From positions 1,737,782-1,801,781 of the forward strand of contig JANPYM010000009.1 of assembly GCA_025890175.1 (NCBI GenBank): a stretch of 64,000 nt of DNA, in the 5' to 3' direction. Shown here one piece after another: positions 26,468 to 37,948 of the stretch; position 1 is the stretch's first letter; the number at the start of each line of letters is the position of its first letter. Position numbers and translations under genes: made by a program. The DNA is from Ciborinia camelliae. Its lineage: Eukaryota > Ascomycota > Leotiomycetes > Helotiales > Sclerotiniaceae. A model generated the notes under the pieces. The model saw nothing but the letters and a program-made list of their open reading frames with translations. It had not been told where the DNA came from and made no database searches.

Positions 26468-27251
26468 ATGAAAAGAGGAAGAGATGATATCTGATTTGAA
26501 CCGAGTCTAGTCTGTAGGGGGTAGCTGAATTCTCCCCAGACAAGACTGATCTCAAGGAAAGTAGTTGAATTCTTCCCAGATCTTGGTTCAAGGACGATTG
26601 GAATCTCCCTCGTTGAGTTTTCATTTATCGAAACTAAATGGCGGGCTGAAAAGTTGCTTGAGCTATTTGATATTTCTTTCCTTTTTATTTGATTTCTTGG
26701 ACAGCGAATGACTTTTTTCGCGAGATATACCATTTCTTGCGAGGTTAGCTTTGCGTTGGATGAATATCCGGTTGTCCTTGCATTGCATCATATGTGGGAT
26801 TGAGGTGAAAGAGAGAAACATATATTGCTTCTTTGATAGTTGGCTGGAAATACAATATGATGGTTTACACATTTCTCATGAACTTGACTGATTGACTTCA
26901 TGTGTGATTATGTTCAATATAACGGGAAAGAAGTTGAAAACCCTTTGAGTATGTATGCACTTGATGTCATTGAGAAACTATTTCCTACACATTAAATCTG
27001 CAACCATTTTCAAAGCCCATCATCGGCTGCATCATTTCTCATGCCAATTCACCAACCCATTATGATTATCATTCATTTCATGGAAGAAACACTCCTCAGG
27101 ATCCGGCCAACCCATATCATCCATCATATCATACGTAGCATATTCACATATCCGCCGCTCCCCCAAAAAATATCCCCTCCATACATAGATAGGTAGGTAG
27201 GTAGGTATCCGCACACCTCGCGGCACGGCGACGACAACGTAACGTCCCCAT
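26468..27251. other. Convergent 3' region
   Basis: 3' flanks of homocitrate synthase (+) and the CFEM gene (-). A TAGG run lies at about 27188-27207. Frames at 26431-26872 (-) have no domain. Confidence 0.5.
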
Positions 27252-27967
27252 TTACAACACAGCCACAACGCCAATCAACGCACCCATCAAACCTCCAACC
27301 ATGACGCCCACGGTAGGCGCGGCGTTGCCCGATGCCGTGGTGCTGGTCATGTCCGCAGACCCGGCACTCGCCGTCTTGGATTTCGAAGTCGTCTTGGATG
27401 CGGAGGCAGAGGTCGATGTAAATGTCGTGTTGGATACCGATGTGAATGTGTAGGCTGTGGTGGTGTTGTTGGTTGTTGCGGCGAAGGTGGGTGTGATGAT
27501 GGCGCTGGTGGTTGGTGCGGAATTGGGGCTGGTGGTGGAGGCGGGGGAGGAGGATGATGAGACAACGGTGTTGGTTTGGATCGTCATGGTTCCTTCGGCG
27601 CTGGCGCTGGCGCTGGCGCTGTAGGATGCACAGAGGGCGGCGCCCACACTCGCGGCTTTGGCGAGGTCCGCGGCGGAACAGGCGCTCATGAGGCACGTCG
27701 TCGATGCTTTTTGGATGGCGGCTTTGCCGCTGCCGCATTGGCAGGCTTGGTCGGTGGGGGCGCAGCCTGAGGCCGCGATGGCGGTTTGCAGGCAGGGGAG
27801 CTGGGGGGGTTAGAGGGGTTTTTTTGGGGGGGGGGAAGTGGGAAGGGGGGAGAGGAGAGAATAGAATAGAATAGAATACTTACAGCGCACGCAGGTTCAT
27901 CACCGAAGATCTGAGCCGTGACTGCGAAGACAGTGCTGGCGATTGAGAGGGCGGTTGAGAACTTCAT
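27252..27967 (-). CDS. CFEM-domain GPI-anchored cell-wall protein
   Basis: Two exons, 27967-27884 and 27800-27252, join in phase 0 to 210 residues. Residues 1-18 are a signal peptide. A complete CFEM domain follows, with Cys27, 31, 41, 48, 50, 64, 69 and 85 in the expected C-x3-C spacing and the CxC pair, and Asp45 at the position that contacts haem in yeast Csa2/Rbt5-type CFEM domains. Residues about 90-185 are Ser/Thr-rich and likely heavily O-glycosylated. The C-terminus (SGN then a hydrophobic tail ending GVVAVL) fits a GPI-anchor signal. Family roles include haem-iron uptake, adhesion, appressorium signalling and effectors. The single intron lies inside the CFEM coding part right after the first Cys. 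Confidence 0.95.
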
Positions 27968-28550
27968 CTTGATGAGATTTTGTTTTGTTTTTGTTTTTAA
28001 TTTGTTTGGGGGGAATTGGAGGTGATGTGATGTGATGTGATGTGATGACTTTTGAAGACTTTTGAAGAGGAAGTTGGTAGGTAAGTAGGAAGAAAGTGAT
28101 TGTAAATAAACAAGAGGCAAGAGGGAAGGGGAATCCAGTGGTTAATCACTTAAATCACTTAAATCAATTTGAATTTGAATTTGAATGTGGATGGATGTAT
28201 GGGTTACGGTACGGGTAGTATCGGTGGGTGACTTGGGGTGGAAAAAAAAAAAAGGGTGAATCCAATATGGAAGGAAATACCCAATCCAATCCGATCCAAT
28301 CCAATCAAACTCAACTTTTAAAATTGGAATATCAGAGAAAAGTCACTTTGCTCCTAGGTATTATTTGAAAGTTTAAAAAACTGCAGAAACTAAGAAAAGG
28401 TATAGATATGCGAAATTTCATTGCAGGTGAGGTGAGGTGATGGGTCCTACCTTACTTTACCTTAACTGTTAACTGGGTAGGCTGGCTACCCTACCTCAGA
28501 TGGTTACCTTAGCTGCGGGGAAACCCATGATAGATCCCGGGGGTGTTGTA

Positions 28551-28670
28551 GCGTGTAACTTGGTGTAACTTGGTGTAACTTGGTGTAACTTGGTGTAACT
28601 TGGTGTAACTTGGTGTAACTTGGTGTAACTTGGTGTAACTTGGTGTAACTAACTTGGTGTAAGCAGTGTA
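28551..28670. repeat. Decamer minisatellite TGGTGTAACT, about 10 units
   Basis: Nine consecutive identical 10 bp units run from 28561, with a degenerate leading unit (GCGTGTAACT) and trailing partial units ending near GTGTAAGCAGTGTAA. The lack of divergence between units points to recent expansion. Confidence 0.95.
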
Positions 28671-29570
28671 AGATCCCTTAGGTGACCGAATTTCCCAAAG
28701 AGGAAACTCGAGAGTTGAATGAATGGTTCGAGTTTAGGTTTTAGGTTTTAGGTTTCAGGTTTAGATTTTAGATTTTAGATTTTAGATTGTGGAAGGAATG
28801 GAAACTTGAGGGTGGAAGGAAGACAAAACTTTTATTGAAGACGGGGGGGAGGTGAAGTCCGGTTATTTATTTATTTTTCTGGGTTTACGGAGTTAGACTG
28901 CCTTCTTAACAGTCTGGAATTGGAATTAGAGGATTGGGAAATTGAATGAGATATAAGTGTTTGCTTGCTATTCCAAGGTTGTTTGCTATTATTTGCCACT
29001 CACTCACTCACTCACTGCTTGGAGCTTGCTTGGGCCTGTTGCATTGCGTTGCTGTGTAAAGTGAAGTAAAGTGAAATAAAGTTTGATGTTTACCCATCCA
29101 ATCAAATCAAATCATCCCAGCCCCGGACGGATACGGATACGCTGGAAAATTCTATACATATTCGTTGGCGATGACTAATATGAAAAATATATTTTGTGAT
29201 TTTGTTTTTTTTATTTTTTATTTAGATTTGAATTAGATTAAAGTTCGAGTTTCGAGATTTGAGTTTTCGTCAGGAGGACGTAGGCGGTTGATCTAAATCT
29301 CACATCTCCCTACCTACTTTTTGATATCTTGGCAACCCCTGTCAATCATTGCCATTGCCATCGCAGTTTCGAAGTTTCGAAGTTTCGAATGCTTTGGGGA
29401 TTGGGATTGGGATTGTCCACTTCCTTTCCTGGAATCCGAATCGGAATCGGAATTGGAATCGGAAGCTTGTTCCGCCCCGCTCCTCTCTCTATTTATTGAT
29501 GAAGATATTGATTGTAGGGAGGTAGGTAGGGAGGGAGGTAGGGAGGTAGGTAGGTATCTGATATCATGAT

Positions 29571-29613
29571 ACGATATGATACGATATGATACGATACGAT
29601 ACGATACGATACG
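29571..29613. repeat. GATAC/GATAT pentamer repeat
   Basis: ATGATACGATATGATACG then repeated GATAC units up to the GACCG at 29613. It abuts a TAGG tract at 29516-29557. Confidence 0.85.
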
Positions 29614-29988
29614 ACCGAATTGTCACACCAATAGCCCGGGCCTGTATCGTATAATTATTACAAATATCAAATCAACCTTCCCATTTTCCCATTTTCCCAT
29701 CTTCCCATCTTCCCTCAAACCTTCCTCTCGAATTGATTTCTTCACCCGATCGAAACTCTGTATCAAAGAAGAAGAAAAAAACCTGAAACGTCAAATCGTT
29801 GGTCAAAACGCTCGCATCACATATATTAAAGAATTAAAGAGGTACCTATATACCTAGACGGGAATCCTAGACGGGAATCCTAGATGGAATAGCTCGGGCT
29901 GGGTAGGTAGGTAGGTAGCTATCTATCTATCTATCGTGATAGTGTCTATCTAGTCTATGGATGGTTCTCACATGTGGTGTCTAGTGTG

Positions 29989-30088
29989 AAGGTAGGTAGG
30001 TAGGCAGGTAGGCAGGTAGGTAGGTAGGTAGGTAGGTAGGTAGGTAGGTAGGTAGGTGGGTGGGTGGGTGGGTAGGTAGGTAGGTATA
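29989..30088. repeat. GGTA (TAGG) tetranucleotide repeat
   Basis: About 24 units of GGTA, interrupted by GGCA units near 30003-30015 and by four GGTG units at about 30056-30072. It is the longest of the TAGG-type runs in the window. Confidence 0.9.
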
Positions 30089-30322
30089 TGATTTATCTAA
30101 TGTAAATGCACCGCTATACCTTCCTTCCCTCCTTCCCATTAATCATATACCTATGGAATAAACACCACAAACACCACCAACTAACCCCCCCCCTAATCCC
30201 CGCCCGTCAAGCATCTTCAACCCCCCCCCCGCCATCAAATTCCCATCATAAAAAATTCATCAATTTTTCACCTCCTCGGAGATCCTCTAGTCTCCCCCCT
30301 CCCCAAAATCATATCTATTTAT

Positions 30323-32060
30323 CTATCCATCTATCGCCAACACCCGAGACTCTGACTCTGAATCTGAGTGGAGTAGTGAGTAGTCCTCCCCTCCCGACGA
30401 TGAAACGGGGTGGCTGCCTTGCATACATCCTATAATATTACTACATGGTAAGGTTACCGTCTTGATTTTCTCTTTTTTCCCCTCTTTCTTCGGCATTCGC
30501 GCTTGCGCTTTTTCTCCTTCTCTTTCTCGTTCTCGTTGTATCCACATCCGGCATGCCATCTCAGCCCAGCTTGCTTCTTCTTGTAGTTGTGGCTCTGGCT
30601 CTGGTTCTGGCCCTCGATTGTCAGTTTCCATATCAGTATTGCAAATCAGATTCAGTACTTCGATAGAACGGATTGCTTTTCCCGGCCTCTCTGACTCTAG
30701 CACCGGGTTAGGTAATCGTACTCCTTCCTATTCCAGTATTAGTTCCGAGCTTGGAGATTGATGTCATACATTCGGTAGGAATATTGGATATATCATCCCA
30801 GCTCAACTCTGGTTCCCTTGGCTCTGGAAGAAGGATAGTGTTTTGTAAATCGGGTGATAAATCAGATGGTGGTAGTGGTATGGATGCGATTTTCAAGGGC
30901 GATATCATTCCGAGTGCTTTTAATGGAGATGTATGTTTTGATTTATGAACTGAGGTGCTAATTCGTAGTATGGAGATGAAGCTCTTACCAGGTGAGGAGG
31001 TCTCGAGACACTAATGGGAATAGTGTTATTAGACGAGGCTTTTTACTTGCCTTGCATTGGGGGTTGACTTGAAGTCGTTCTCGGGTATCGGAATATTCGG
31101 TATGGCGTCGTTTCCTCAGAACTTGTAGATCGAAGATCAATCGCGTGGTTTCTACGGAATCCAGGTGCCAGTTTGTGTATTGCATTCTTACCTACTATAT
31201 CACGATTCCCAGACTGCGATTCAAACACCACCGTTTCCTCTGGAACTACAGATTCACCCCTCCCTGTCTCAACCGAGGGAATCGGTGTATCGGGATCAAA
31301 CACCCCTCATTCCACCCGCGTAGTATTTTCCCGCAGTAGAAGTTTGTTCACTCTCGGTAAACACGATGCTCCAGGCTTCTTTTTATCGTGTGTATATAAA
31401 TATTCCTCCTGACCTTTCGGGTGCGAATATCAGGTCCTCTTCCCATATCTTGATATCGATGATAATATATACATTGATCGCATTCCCCAAACTGTGTACC
31501 TGGACATGCGGATTGTGGAGAGGGTACTTCGATAGAGAGGCCTGGTATATTGCCCGGGAAATCCAGTCGCTTGTTTCTTCCCGGCTACATGGGATCGGGA
31601 TATAGATCGTACGTTTTCCTTTTCATCCCGTGATGTTCCGGATATACCATATTTTAGCTTCCGGTAAGTATTCGTTCCAATTCCTCACCACAATATCCCC
31701 CCCAAAAACATACCTTTCCTCCACATAACCCCATCCGTAACAAACATCAAGAACTCTTCATACCGTCGAGCAACTTTCTCATGCTCTGCATCCCATATCG
31801 CGTTATCTTGACGCGTAGCGATTTCTTGACTCTGGTGGTCGAGGGACTTACTGGGTTGCCATTGGTATCGTGGCTAGTTATGGGTTGACTTTTCTTGATT
31901 GGGAGAGGGGGATGGGGATGGGGATTGCGATTTGGGATTTGGTGGGCACGGGTATCGAGGGGTGGTTGGTGGTGGTGCTCATGGTTTGTGGTGCGGGTTG
32001 GTGTGGGTGTAGGGTGAGTGTAGGGAGGTGATTTTGACGATCCGATTCCAATAAATCCAA
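30323..32060 (-). CDS. Possible multi-exon hypothetical gene, structure unresolved
   Basis: Several minus-strand frames with protein-like composition follow each other: about 31870-31710 (NAIWDAEHEKVARRYEEF, ending at a GTATGT donor after MWRK), about 31660-31430 (GISGTSRDEKENVRSISR), about 31400-31310 (FTESEQTSTAGKYYAGGM), 31303-31043 (FDPDTPIPSVETGRG), 30908-30720 (ELSWDDISNIPTEC) and 30703-30323 (a basic, Glu-rich tail with KKEGKKEKIKTV). Phases between pieces do not all fit, so some exons are wrong or the gene is decaying. No family is recognised. Confidence 0.35.
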
Positions 32061-33132
32061 TAGTGAAACAAGAGATAGGAGGTGAGCGAGAATCTAAATC
32101 TCCAGGATTAAGTTAAGTTAAGGCTTGCTTGTTTGCTTGTTTGCTTGCTTTCTGTGATGTGGTTAATACTCAAAGTAAGAAAACAGAGAGCCAAAGATTC
32201 GAAATCCGAAGTCAGTCTCAGATACCACCAACCAACCTTAACAGAGAGAGAGATAAAAACGATCGAGGATACCTGCCTTAGGTACCTAGATTTTTAGTCG
32301 ACAACCTCGGAATCTGAATCTCAATCTGAATCTGAATCTGAATCGATTCATGCTTAAGTTACCTAAAGAAGCGTGCCTGGTTCGAGTGAATCGAATCTCC
32401 TCCCTTTTTCTTATCTTTTCTTATCTTTTCTTTTCTTTTTGGGGAATGGGATACCTACCTACCTGGTACTGGTATGGTAATTTACGAAGGGAATTTTTTC
32501 CGTTTTTTTGACTTTCGTATATGCATGTGCATGTGCATGTGCATGTGAATGGGATATGGTTTTTGACTCTTGAGTCTTATCTCTTGGAGCAGGCTATCTA
32601 CCTACCTACCTACCTACCCACCTACCTAGTATACTATGAGTGAGGATACTAGTTAGATGAAAGAGTAAGCGTGGATTTAAATGATAATTGTTAGTGTGAG
32701 GAAAGTAGATTGGAGAGAGGGGTATTGAGAACTAGTTGGGTATTTGAGAGGAGTAGGTATATATATAATGAGATATGTGTAGGTGATGTATGGGTAGATT
32801 CCAAGATCGGCAATTTTTATTGGACTTTTATATCATATGGTAAAGTTTGTTTTTTAGCTTCACTTTACTTCAATTTATGCCGTATATTTTATGTTACTTC
32901 TCTCTAATATAACTTATCCTAGCCATTGATCTGAGTTAACGACACTGCCTGCTGTGTTTGTTTGCGGCAGGTGAGACTTTGAGGTATGTCTTGGTTAACA
33001 TTCTAGTATATATATGTGTGTATATAGTGATAAATCTTCCTGTCTGTCCAATATAGAAGAAGAGTATTATGATTATATAAAGAGGGACAGATTGAACGCA
33101 AAATTGAAAAAAGAAAAGTCTCTCTCTCGTTA
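32061..33132. other. Intergenic region with short repeats
   Basis: No gene. A GCTT/TTTG run lies at about 32118-32150, a GCATGT hexamer repeat at about 32522-32547, and CCTA runs at 32455-32463 and about 32599-32627. A 65-codon frame at 32710 has no domain. Confidence 0.5.
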
Positions 33133-34309
33133 TCACAACAAAATAACAACTTTCTTGGCAGAGACTCCTTTTCTCTGAATCTCCATTCCCTTCTCCACAA
33201 ATTCTAGACCCTTCCCAACAACCATCGCCTCAGGAGCTGCAACAAAAGTACCTTTCTCCAACGCTTGCGGTAGAAAGTTCACATAGACGGCCTCTCCAAC
33301 CCCATTCCTCACCAAAGTTGAGCCCTCGACAAATTTATTGTTGATTCCTCGGGTCACTTTCTTAATCTGGTTCGAGATCATGAAAGGAACGAATGTAGAA
33401 ATAACCTTGGGAAGGATGAATCGCTTTGGTGGGGGAAATGGCACTGGATACGAAATCATCGAAATGAACTTTTTGCCTTGGCATTTATCGATAACATCCA
33501 TACATGCCTCAGCAGCTCCTTTACCGATGGACATTGCGCCGGCTGTAGTTTTGCCTTTAAATGCATTTACGAGATCTGGGATGGCTGTTTGGCTTTTGTA
33601 ATCGAAGACTTGACTTGCACCGAGTTTCTTGCACATGTCAAAGTTCTTGGGAGATGAAGTAGCGAAGACTTCGTAGCCAGCTGCGACGGCTAATCTGGAG
33701 TCTGAGGTCAACAAAACTCCATGAAAGAAAACATCAATGTAAGAGGACTTACTGAATTGCATTAACACCAACACTGGTTGAACCACCCCAGATAAGTACC
33801 GTTTCTCCCATCGGTTTTGGGGATAGTGACGGCAATTGAAGATCCAACTGATCTTTTTGAAATAGTCCAACCGCGGCTGTTGACAATCCCAAAGGTATAA
33901 CGCAAGCTTTCTCGTAGGACATAGCATTCGGAATATGCGAAGCCATATGATCCAACAAGACGGTATAAAGTTGAAACGCACTTTTCGTGGGAGTATTTGA
34001 TGATTCAGTGAGTCCCGTTGCGAGACCCACAACACGATCTCCAACCTTGAATCGACTAACGTCATCCCCAACTTCAACCACTTCCCCAGATACATCATAT
34101 CCAAGAATGCATGGATATTTCACCCATGGAAACATATAGCCACCCATACCTTGTTTGACCCAATCTGCTGGGTTGATGGCAACGGCTCCATTTTTTATGA
34201 CAATCTCATTCTTTGAAGGTCGAGTATAGAGTGCTGATTTGACTTCAAGTTTAGTAGATTGATTTAGCCATACTGCAGAATTCAAGGGGGGGATTGTTGA
34301 AGGAGACAT
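33133..34309 (-). CDS. Zinc-type (MDR) alcohol dehydrogenase-like oxidoreductase
   Basis: Two exons, 34309-33753 and 33694-33133, join in phase to 372 residues. An N-terminal GroES-like domain carries INPADWVKQG, ILGYDVSGEVVEVGDDV and FKVGDRVVG; a Rossmann half carries VLIWGGSTSVGVNAIQLA followed by GYEVFATSSPKNF and LGASQVFDYKS. The usual catalytic-zinc ligand Cys of true alcohol dehydrogenases is not at the start, so this belongs to the quinone-reductase / enoyl-reductase-like branch, often annotated as zinc-binding oxidoreductase CipB in fungi. It should bind NADPH. The substrate is unknown. It is transcribed divergently from a Zn2Cys6 regulator 985 bp away. Confidence 0.92.
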
Positions 34310-35293
34310 ATTGGTGATGAGGATGAGTGAAGATGGGGGGGAATTTAGACCTTCAGTAGTAACAAATGCTAATGCTGTTGAAGACGGTAGGTATAGATCT
34401 GGGAGTAGGTAATATTTAACGCTTCAAGAGTGAGGAATGAAAAAGAGATGTGTTATGAAATGATTTCTCATTTCTCCAAGTGAGCGTACCATGAAATATA
34501 CTTATACTCAACACCTACCATTGCTTCGGACATCGGACAATGAACAATAAATATGGGACGGGTAAGAGGATCTCAAATTGTCCGATTCTTTCACGAACAT
34601 TCTGAAGGTTGAGTGAAATCATCCAAATATTGTTGGTAGATATTGTTGTCGTCTTATTAAAATGCGAGATGAAGTTAGTAGACTTAGCACTGTCTAGGTG
34701 GTAGAGAGCGAAAGCGAAATGCGATAAGTGTGGCGTAGAGTAAAGTTTTTGGTGGAGTAAAGTATGGCTTAAGAATACTATTATTTCATTGGTTCAATGA
34801 CGAAAAAGGCTTAAAGCAGAACTCTCAAATGCGAATTGAGGTTAGCGTACCCCCCACCCGTTCCTCCCCTAGCCAGCCATGCACAAAAGGATCCGAAGAA
34901 TGTGGGATGTCAGAAACGTGGAAGCAAGATCTCGCTGTACCTTGTCAGATATTTTACCTACTACGCGGATCTGAAAATCCTTGAATGATGACACCGGTCA
35001 CGGAATATCTCGCTGATTGACCCAAAATATCCTTCCAGGTCCGTATCCAAACCATTTCCTCTCCCCCTTTTCTTCTCTTCCCTCCTATCCCCTCCCATTC
35101 CTCTTAAGGTCATCATAATGTGAACCGTCTTGTTAGTCAACCAAATCACCATCTCCAGAGATACCCACATCTAGAACCGTGTTGCCATCCCACTGGTAAT
35201 ATACCTTGTTTCGAGTGCTGAGACTCCCATGATTATATGGGAATACCAAAGACTGCCTCAATCTACCAATAAGCCTTCATTCAATTCGGAGTC
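34310..35293. promoter_or_regulatory. Divergent promoter region, oxidoreductase / Zn2Cys6 regulator
   Basis: A 984 bp shared upstream region with no gene. I did not find a convincing repeated CGG-type operator by eye. A small minus frame at 34961-35170 is not supported. Confidence 0.45.
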
Positions 35294-36539
35294 ATGACAA
35301 TTCCCCCCTTGATATGCGAAAAAGTAGTCGACCGGAAAATCAGACCGCATAAAAAATCACGTCGTGGATGTGGAAATTGTAAGCTAAGGAAAGTCAAGGT
35401 ATGTCATCTCATCCTATTTCATTTCAAAGAAATATTAACCTTAACCTGGTTGGTGGCAGTGTGATGAGAATAGACCCAAGTGCAACCGATGTACAGAATT
35501 CAATGTTCTCTGCAACTATGACAACAACACTTCTGCGCTTGAGCTTCTTGACAAATCATTTACTTTCGAAATACTTCAGGACAGACTCCCTTATTCATTA
35601 AATCAAACAGTACCAAGCGTCATTGGCCCAAATTTGAGAGGTTCCCGAAAGACGGATGTGTATGATTTAAGTGACCAAGAACATTTGCAGATTTTGGATA
35701 GGTTCCAAGCAAGGACGGTTTACTCTATTACAACGAGCAGAAATCTTCAAATATATCAAAATGAGTTCATAAAGCTAGCATGCTTGGTACGTTAGAGCAT
35801 GGAATTCTTTCAAGACTTTACTGACCCATTACAGCACCCATATATGATGCACGCTTTACTGACATTCACACTGATGCACGACCGACACATGTCGATTGAG
35901 CATAGTATACGAATGTCTCCTCCAGAAACGTTCCATTGGCGTCAAAGTATATCATTATTCAGCAACATGTTATCATCGGGCCCAATTGGATCCTCATCGG
36001 AACGCGATGCTCTATGGGCTACTTCGGTTCTCCTTGGTACGATAGCATTCTGTCACATCGAGGCAGCGACGCCAGAGGAAGCTTGGCCTCTGAAACCACC
36101 ATCCTCTTTGGATTTGAATTGGCTGATGATGAGCTATGGGAAGTCGGAGATTTGGAAATTACGCCAAGACAAAACCGCGAGCGTATTCAAGACATTGATG
36201 GCACCTCCTTATCAAACTTTACCAAACTCCTCACACATTCGGCTGGAAACTTTACCCCAAGCGTTCCTTACGATTTTTGATTTGCATCCTAGTTCAAACT
36301 CAGACGATAATCCATATCATCTTGTGGCATCTTTATTATCAGATATCATCGATGTTGATGATGCTATTACAGTCATAATGAAGTTTTGGACCTTTGTCAG
36401 CAGCATGCATCCGCAGTTCAAAAGTTTACTCTTACAGAAAGAACCTCGAGCTCTCTTGTTGCAAGCTTATTGGCTTGGAAAGGTTTGCCAATTTCCACAT
36501 TGGTGGATTTGGAGACGAGTATCTGTGACAAGGGTATAA
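35294..36539 (+). CDS. Zn2Cys6 fungal transcription factor
   Basis: Three exons, 35294-35398, 35460-35786 and 35835-36539, splice in phase 0 to 378 residues. The binuclear zinc cluster has Cys26, Cys29, Cys36, Cys43, Cys46 and Cys53 and is preceded by a basic stretch (RPHKKSRRG), as in sterol-uptake-control / Upc2-like fungal regulators. An intron falls inside the cluster right before Cys36, a common position. The C-terminal half (HPYMMHALLTFTLMHDRH, ALWATSVLLGTIAFCHIEA, LLLQAYWLGKVCQFPHWW) matches the fungal-specific regulatory domain of that group, which is why the intron at 35787-35834 was accepted. The last exon could be extended by an intron near 36531, but both readings stop soon after. 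A role in regulating the divergent oxidoreductase is inferred. Confidence 0.88.
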
Positions 36540-37783
36540 TGGCTTGGAAGGGTATTCAATTCAACTAATAATCTTTTAGGGTTCCTAAGGACTCTGGATT
36601 TCCAATCTGTCTTTTTGAGAAGGAAAATGTCCAAGCTTATATACAAATTCATATGGCCTGATGGACGGAATGCTTCCGCCCATGACATGCCGGTTAAAGT
36701 GATGTCTTACGTGGCAATCCCACTCCTCGTATCCATCGTATTCCTGTGCCGCACCTTCGTGCCGTATTTCCCGTGGTCATGTGATGCACCCACGTGACAG
36801 TATCATTGGAGTGCCAGGCTATTTGCATATATTTGGAGAGATATCACCAACATGAGTTGGATTTTCACACACTTCTGATCTATCCGAAAATGATTTCTGG
36901 GCTTAATTCTTATTGAGATACTCGCTGGGGTGGCTTTGCTAACCTATCTAGGTATTAGAGGGTTTGAAAGCCATTCCGACTGTGTTGTTGTGGCGCAAGT
37001 GGCCTTTGATGATCATATGTTTACTATTCCTACCATTAATTACTACACTTTTGATAATCACTATAACATTGCTTTAACTTTGTTGTCTTTATCTCACTTC
37101 ATTGCGACTGACTCTATATTTCATCAACAATCCCCATTTGCTGCTATTCTGTACACGAAACATCTTTACCGCAGGGCGTATTCAAACTCTTTCAAATCTG
37201 TTCTTCATCATTGAGTTTCAGACTAACAAGAAAAATTCTATCGATGTTTGCACACCACAAGAGAGTTTTTGGTACCTCGACTATTCTTCCGCGTACTTGT
37301 TTGGGATCAAAGGGTGGCGTTTGGTTCATATTTCGATGTTGAAGACCATCATTGGCAACAACGGCGAAACTAAAACAGAACGAGACAGAGTATCTTATTG
37401 TGCCTTTACCACTCTCCGAATTTCATTCGATTCCAGGAATTGGTCCTTCAATTTCTAAAGAACTCATCGTCCATATCTTGAAATATTCTCACTTACCTTT
37501 GTTGCAGCGGGCGAATTTTGAAAGGGAGGTCAATGTCAATTTTTCCCAGTTGACATTGTTGTCATTCATTTTCGAGGTCATGTTCTGCCTATGTTTCCTC
37601 CCTATTCTTCTACTGTTCTTCGTTTTTTCTCGTTCTTCTCTGCCTATAAAAGCCGCCTCCTCGCCCATCTTTTATATTCTCATCAACTATTCAAAGCCAT
37701 AACATAGCAAGATACGCACTAATAATACCAAAACTTATCAACACATATTTGATTGAACATTTTACCAAATCACTTCCGCAAAT
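36540..37783. other. Intergenic region
   Basis: Frames at 36930-37702 are AT-biased and lack domains; I do not call a gene. A TATAAAAG box at about 37646 and the following TTTTATATTC with a CA-rich leader probably belong to the small gene at 37784. Confidence 0.45.
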
Positions 37784-37948
37784 ATGAGTCAAGAAACTCC
37801 CACAACAATCCCTTTGGAACAACATAAACAGGCCATCGAGGAGCCATTATGGTTCTGTTGTACCTGTTACTCATACCAACGTTATTTGAAACAGTGTACA
37901 GGATGTGGCCATGACCTCTGTCCGCAGTGCTGGTATAGGCTTGGGTAG
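37784..37948 (+). CDS. 54-residue cysteine-rich (zinc-ribbon-like) protein
   Basis: An ATG at 37784 opens a 54-codon frame closed by TAG at 37946-37948. The C-terminal 30 residues carry Cys25, 26, 28, 38, 41, 46 and 49 with His43. The pattern is CCxC, then CxxC-x-H, then CxxC, which could bind one or two zinc ions. The last two pairs are in the local context QCTGCGHDLCPQCW. A TATAAAAG box lies about 135 bp upstream and the leader is A/C-rich, typical of expressed fungal genes. A GTAGGT at the stop could be a splice donor, so the protein may be longer. I do not know the family name; short fungal proteins with this WxCCxC...CxxCxH...C pattern are familiar in leotiomycetes, function unknown. Confidence 0.6.
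   Translation: MSQETPTTIPLEQHKQAIEEPLWFCCTCYSYQRYLKQCTGCGHDLCPQCWYRLG

Larger units (their letters stand above)
27968..30322. other. Repeat-rich gene-free region
   Basis: Promoter of the CFEM gene (with TGATG repeats near 28020-28048) and a series of short tandem repeats: the decamer block at 28551-28670, TTTTAGA/TTTTAGG runs at 28735-28790, TAGG at 29516-29557, GATAC at 29571-29613 and GGTA at 29989-30088. No gene recognised. Confidence 0.6.

Noticed and set aside
28735..28790. TTTTAGG/TTTTAGA repeats as interstitial telomere sequence
   Set aside because: The units are irregular and lack the TTAGGG register expected for filamentous ascomycete telomeres.
32375..32400. GGTTCGAGTGAATCGAATC as a tRNA B box
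   Set aside because: No matching A box or cloverleaf could be drawn around it.
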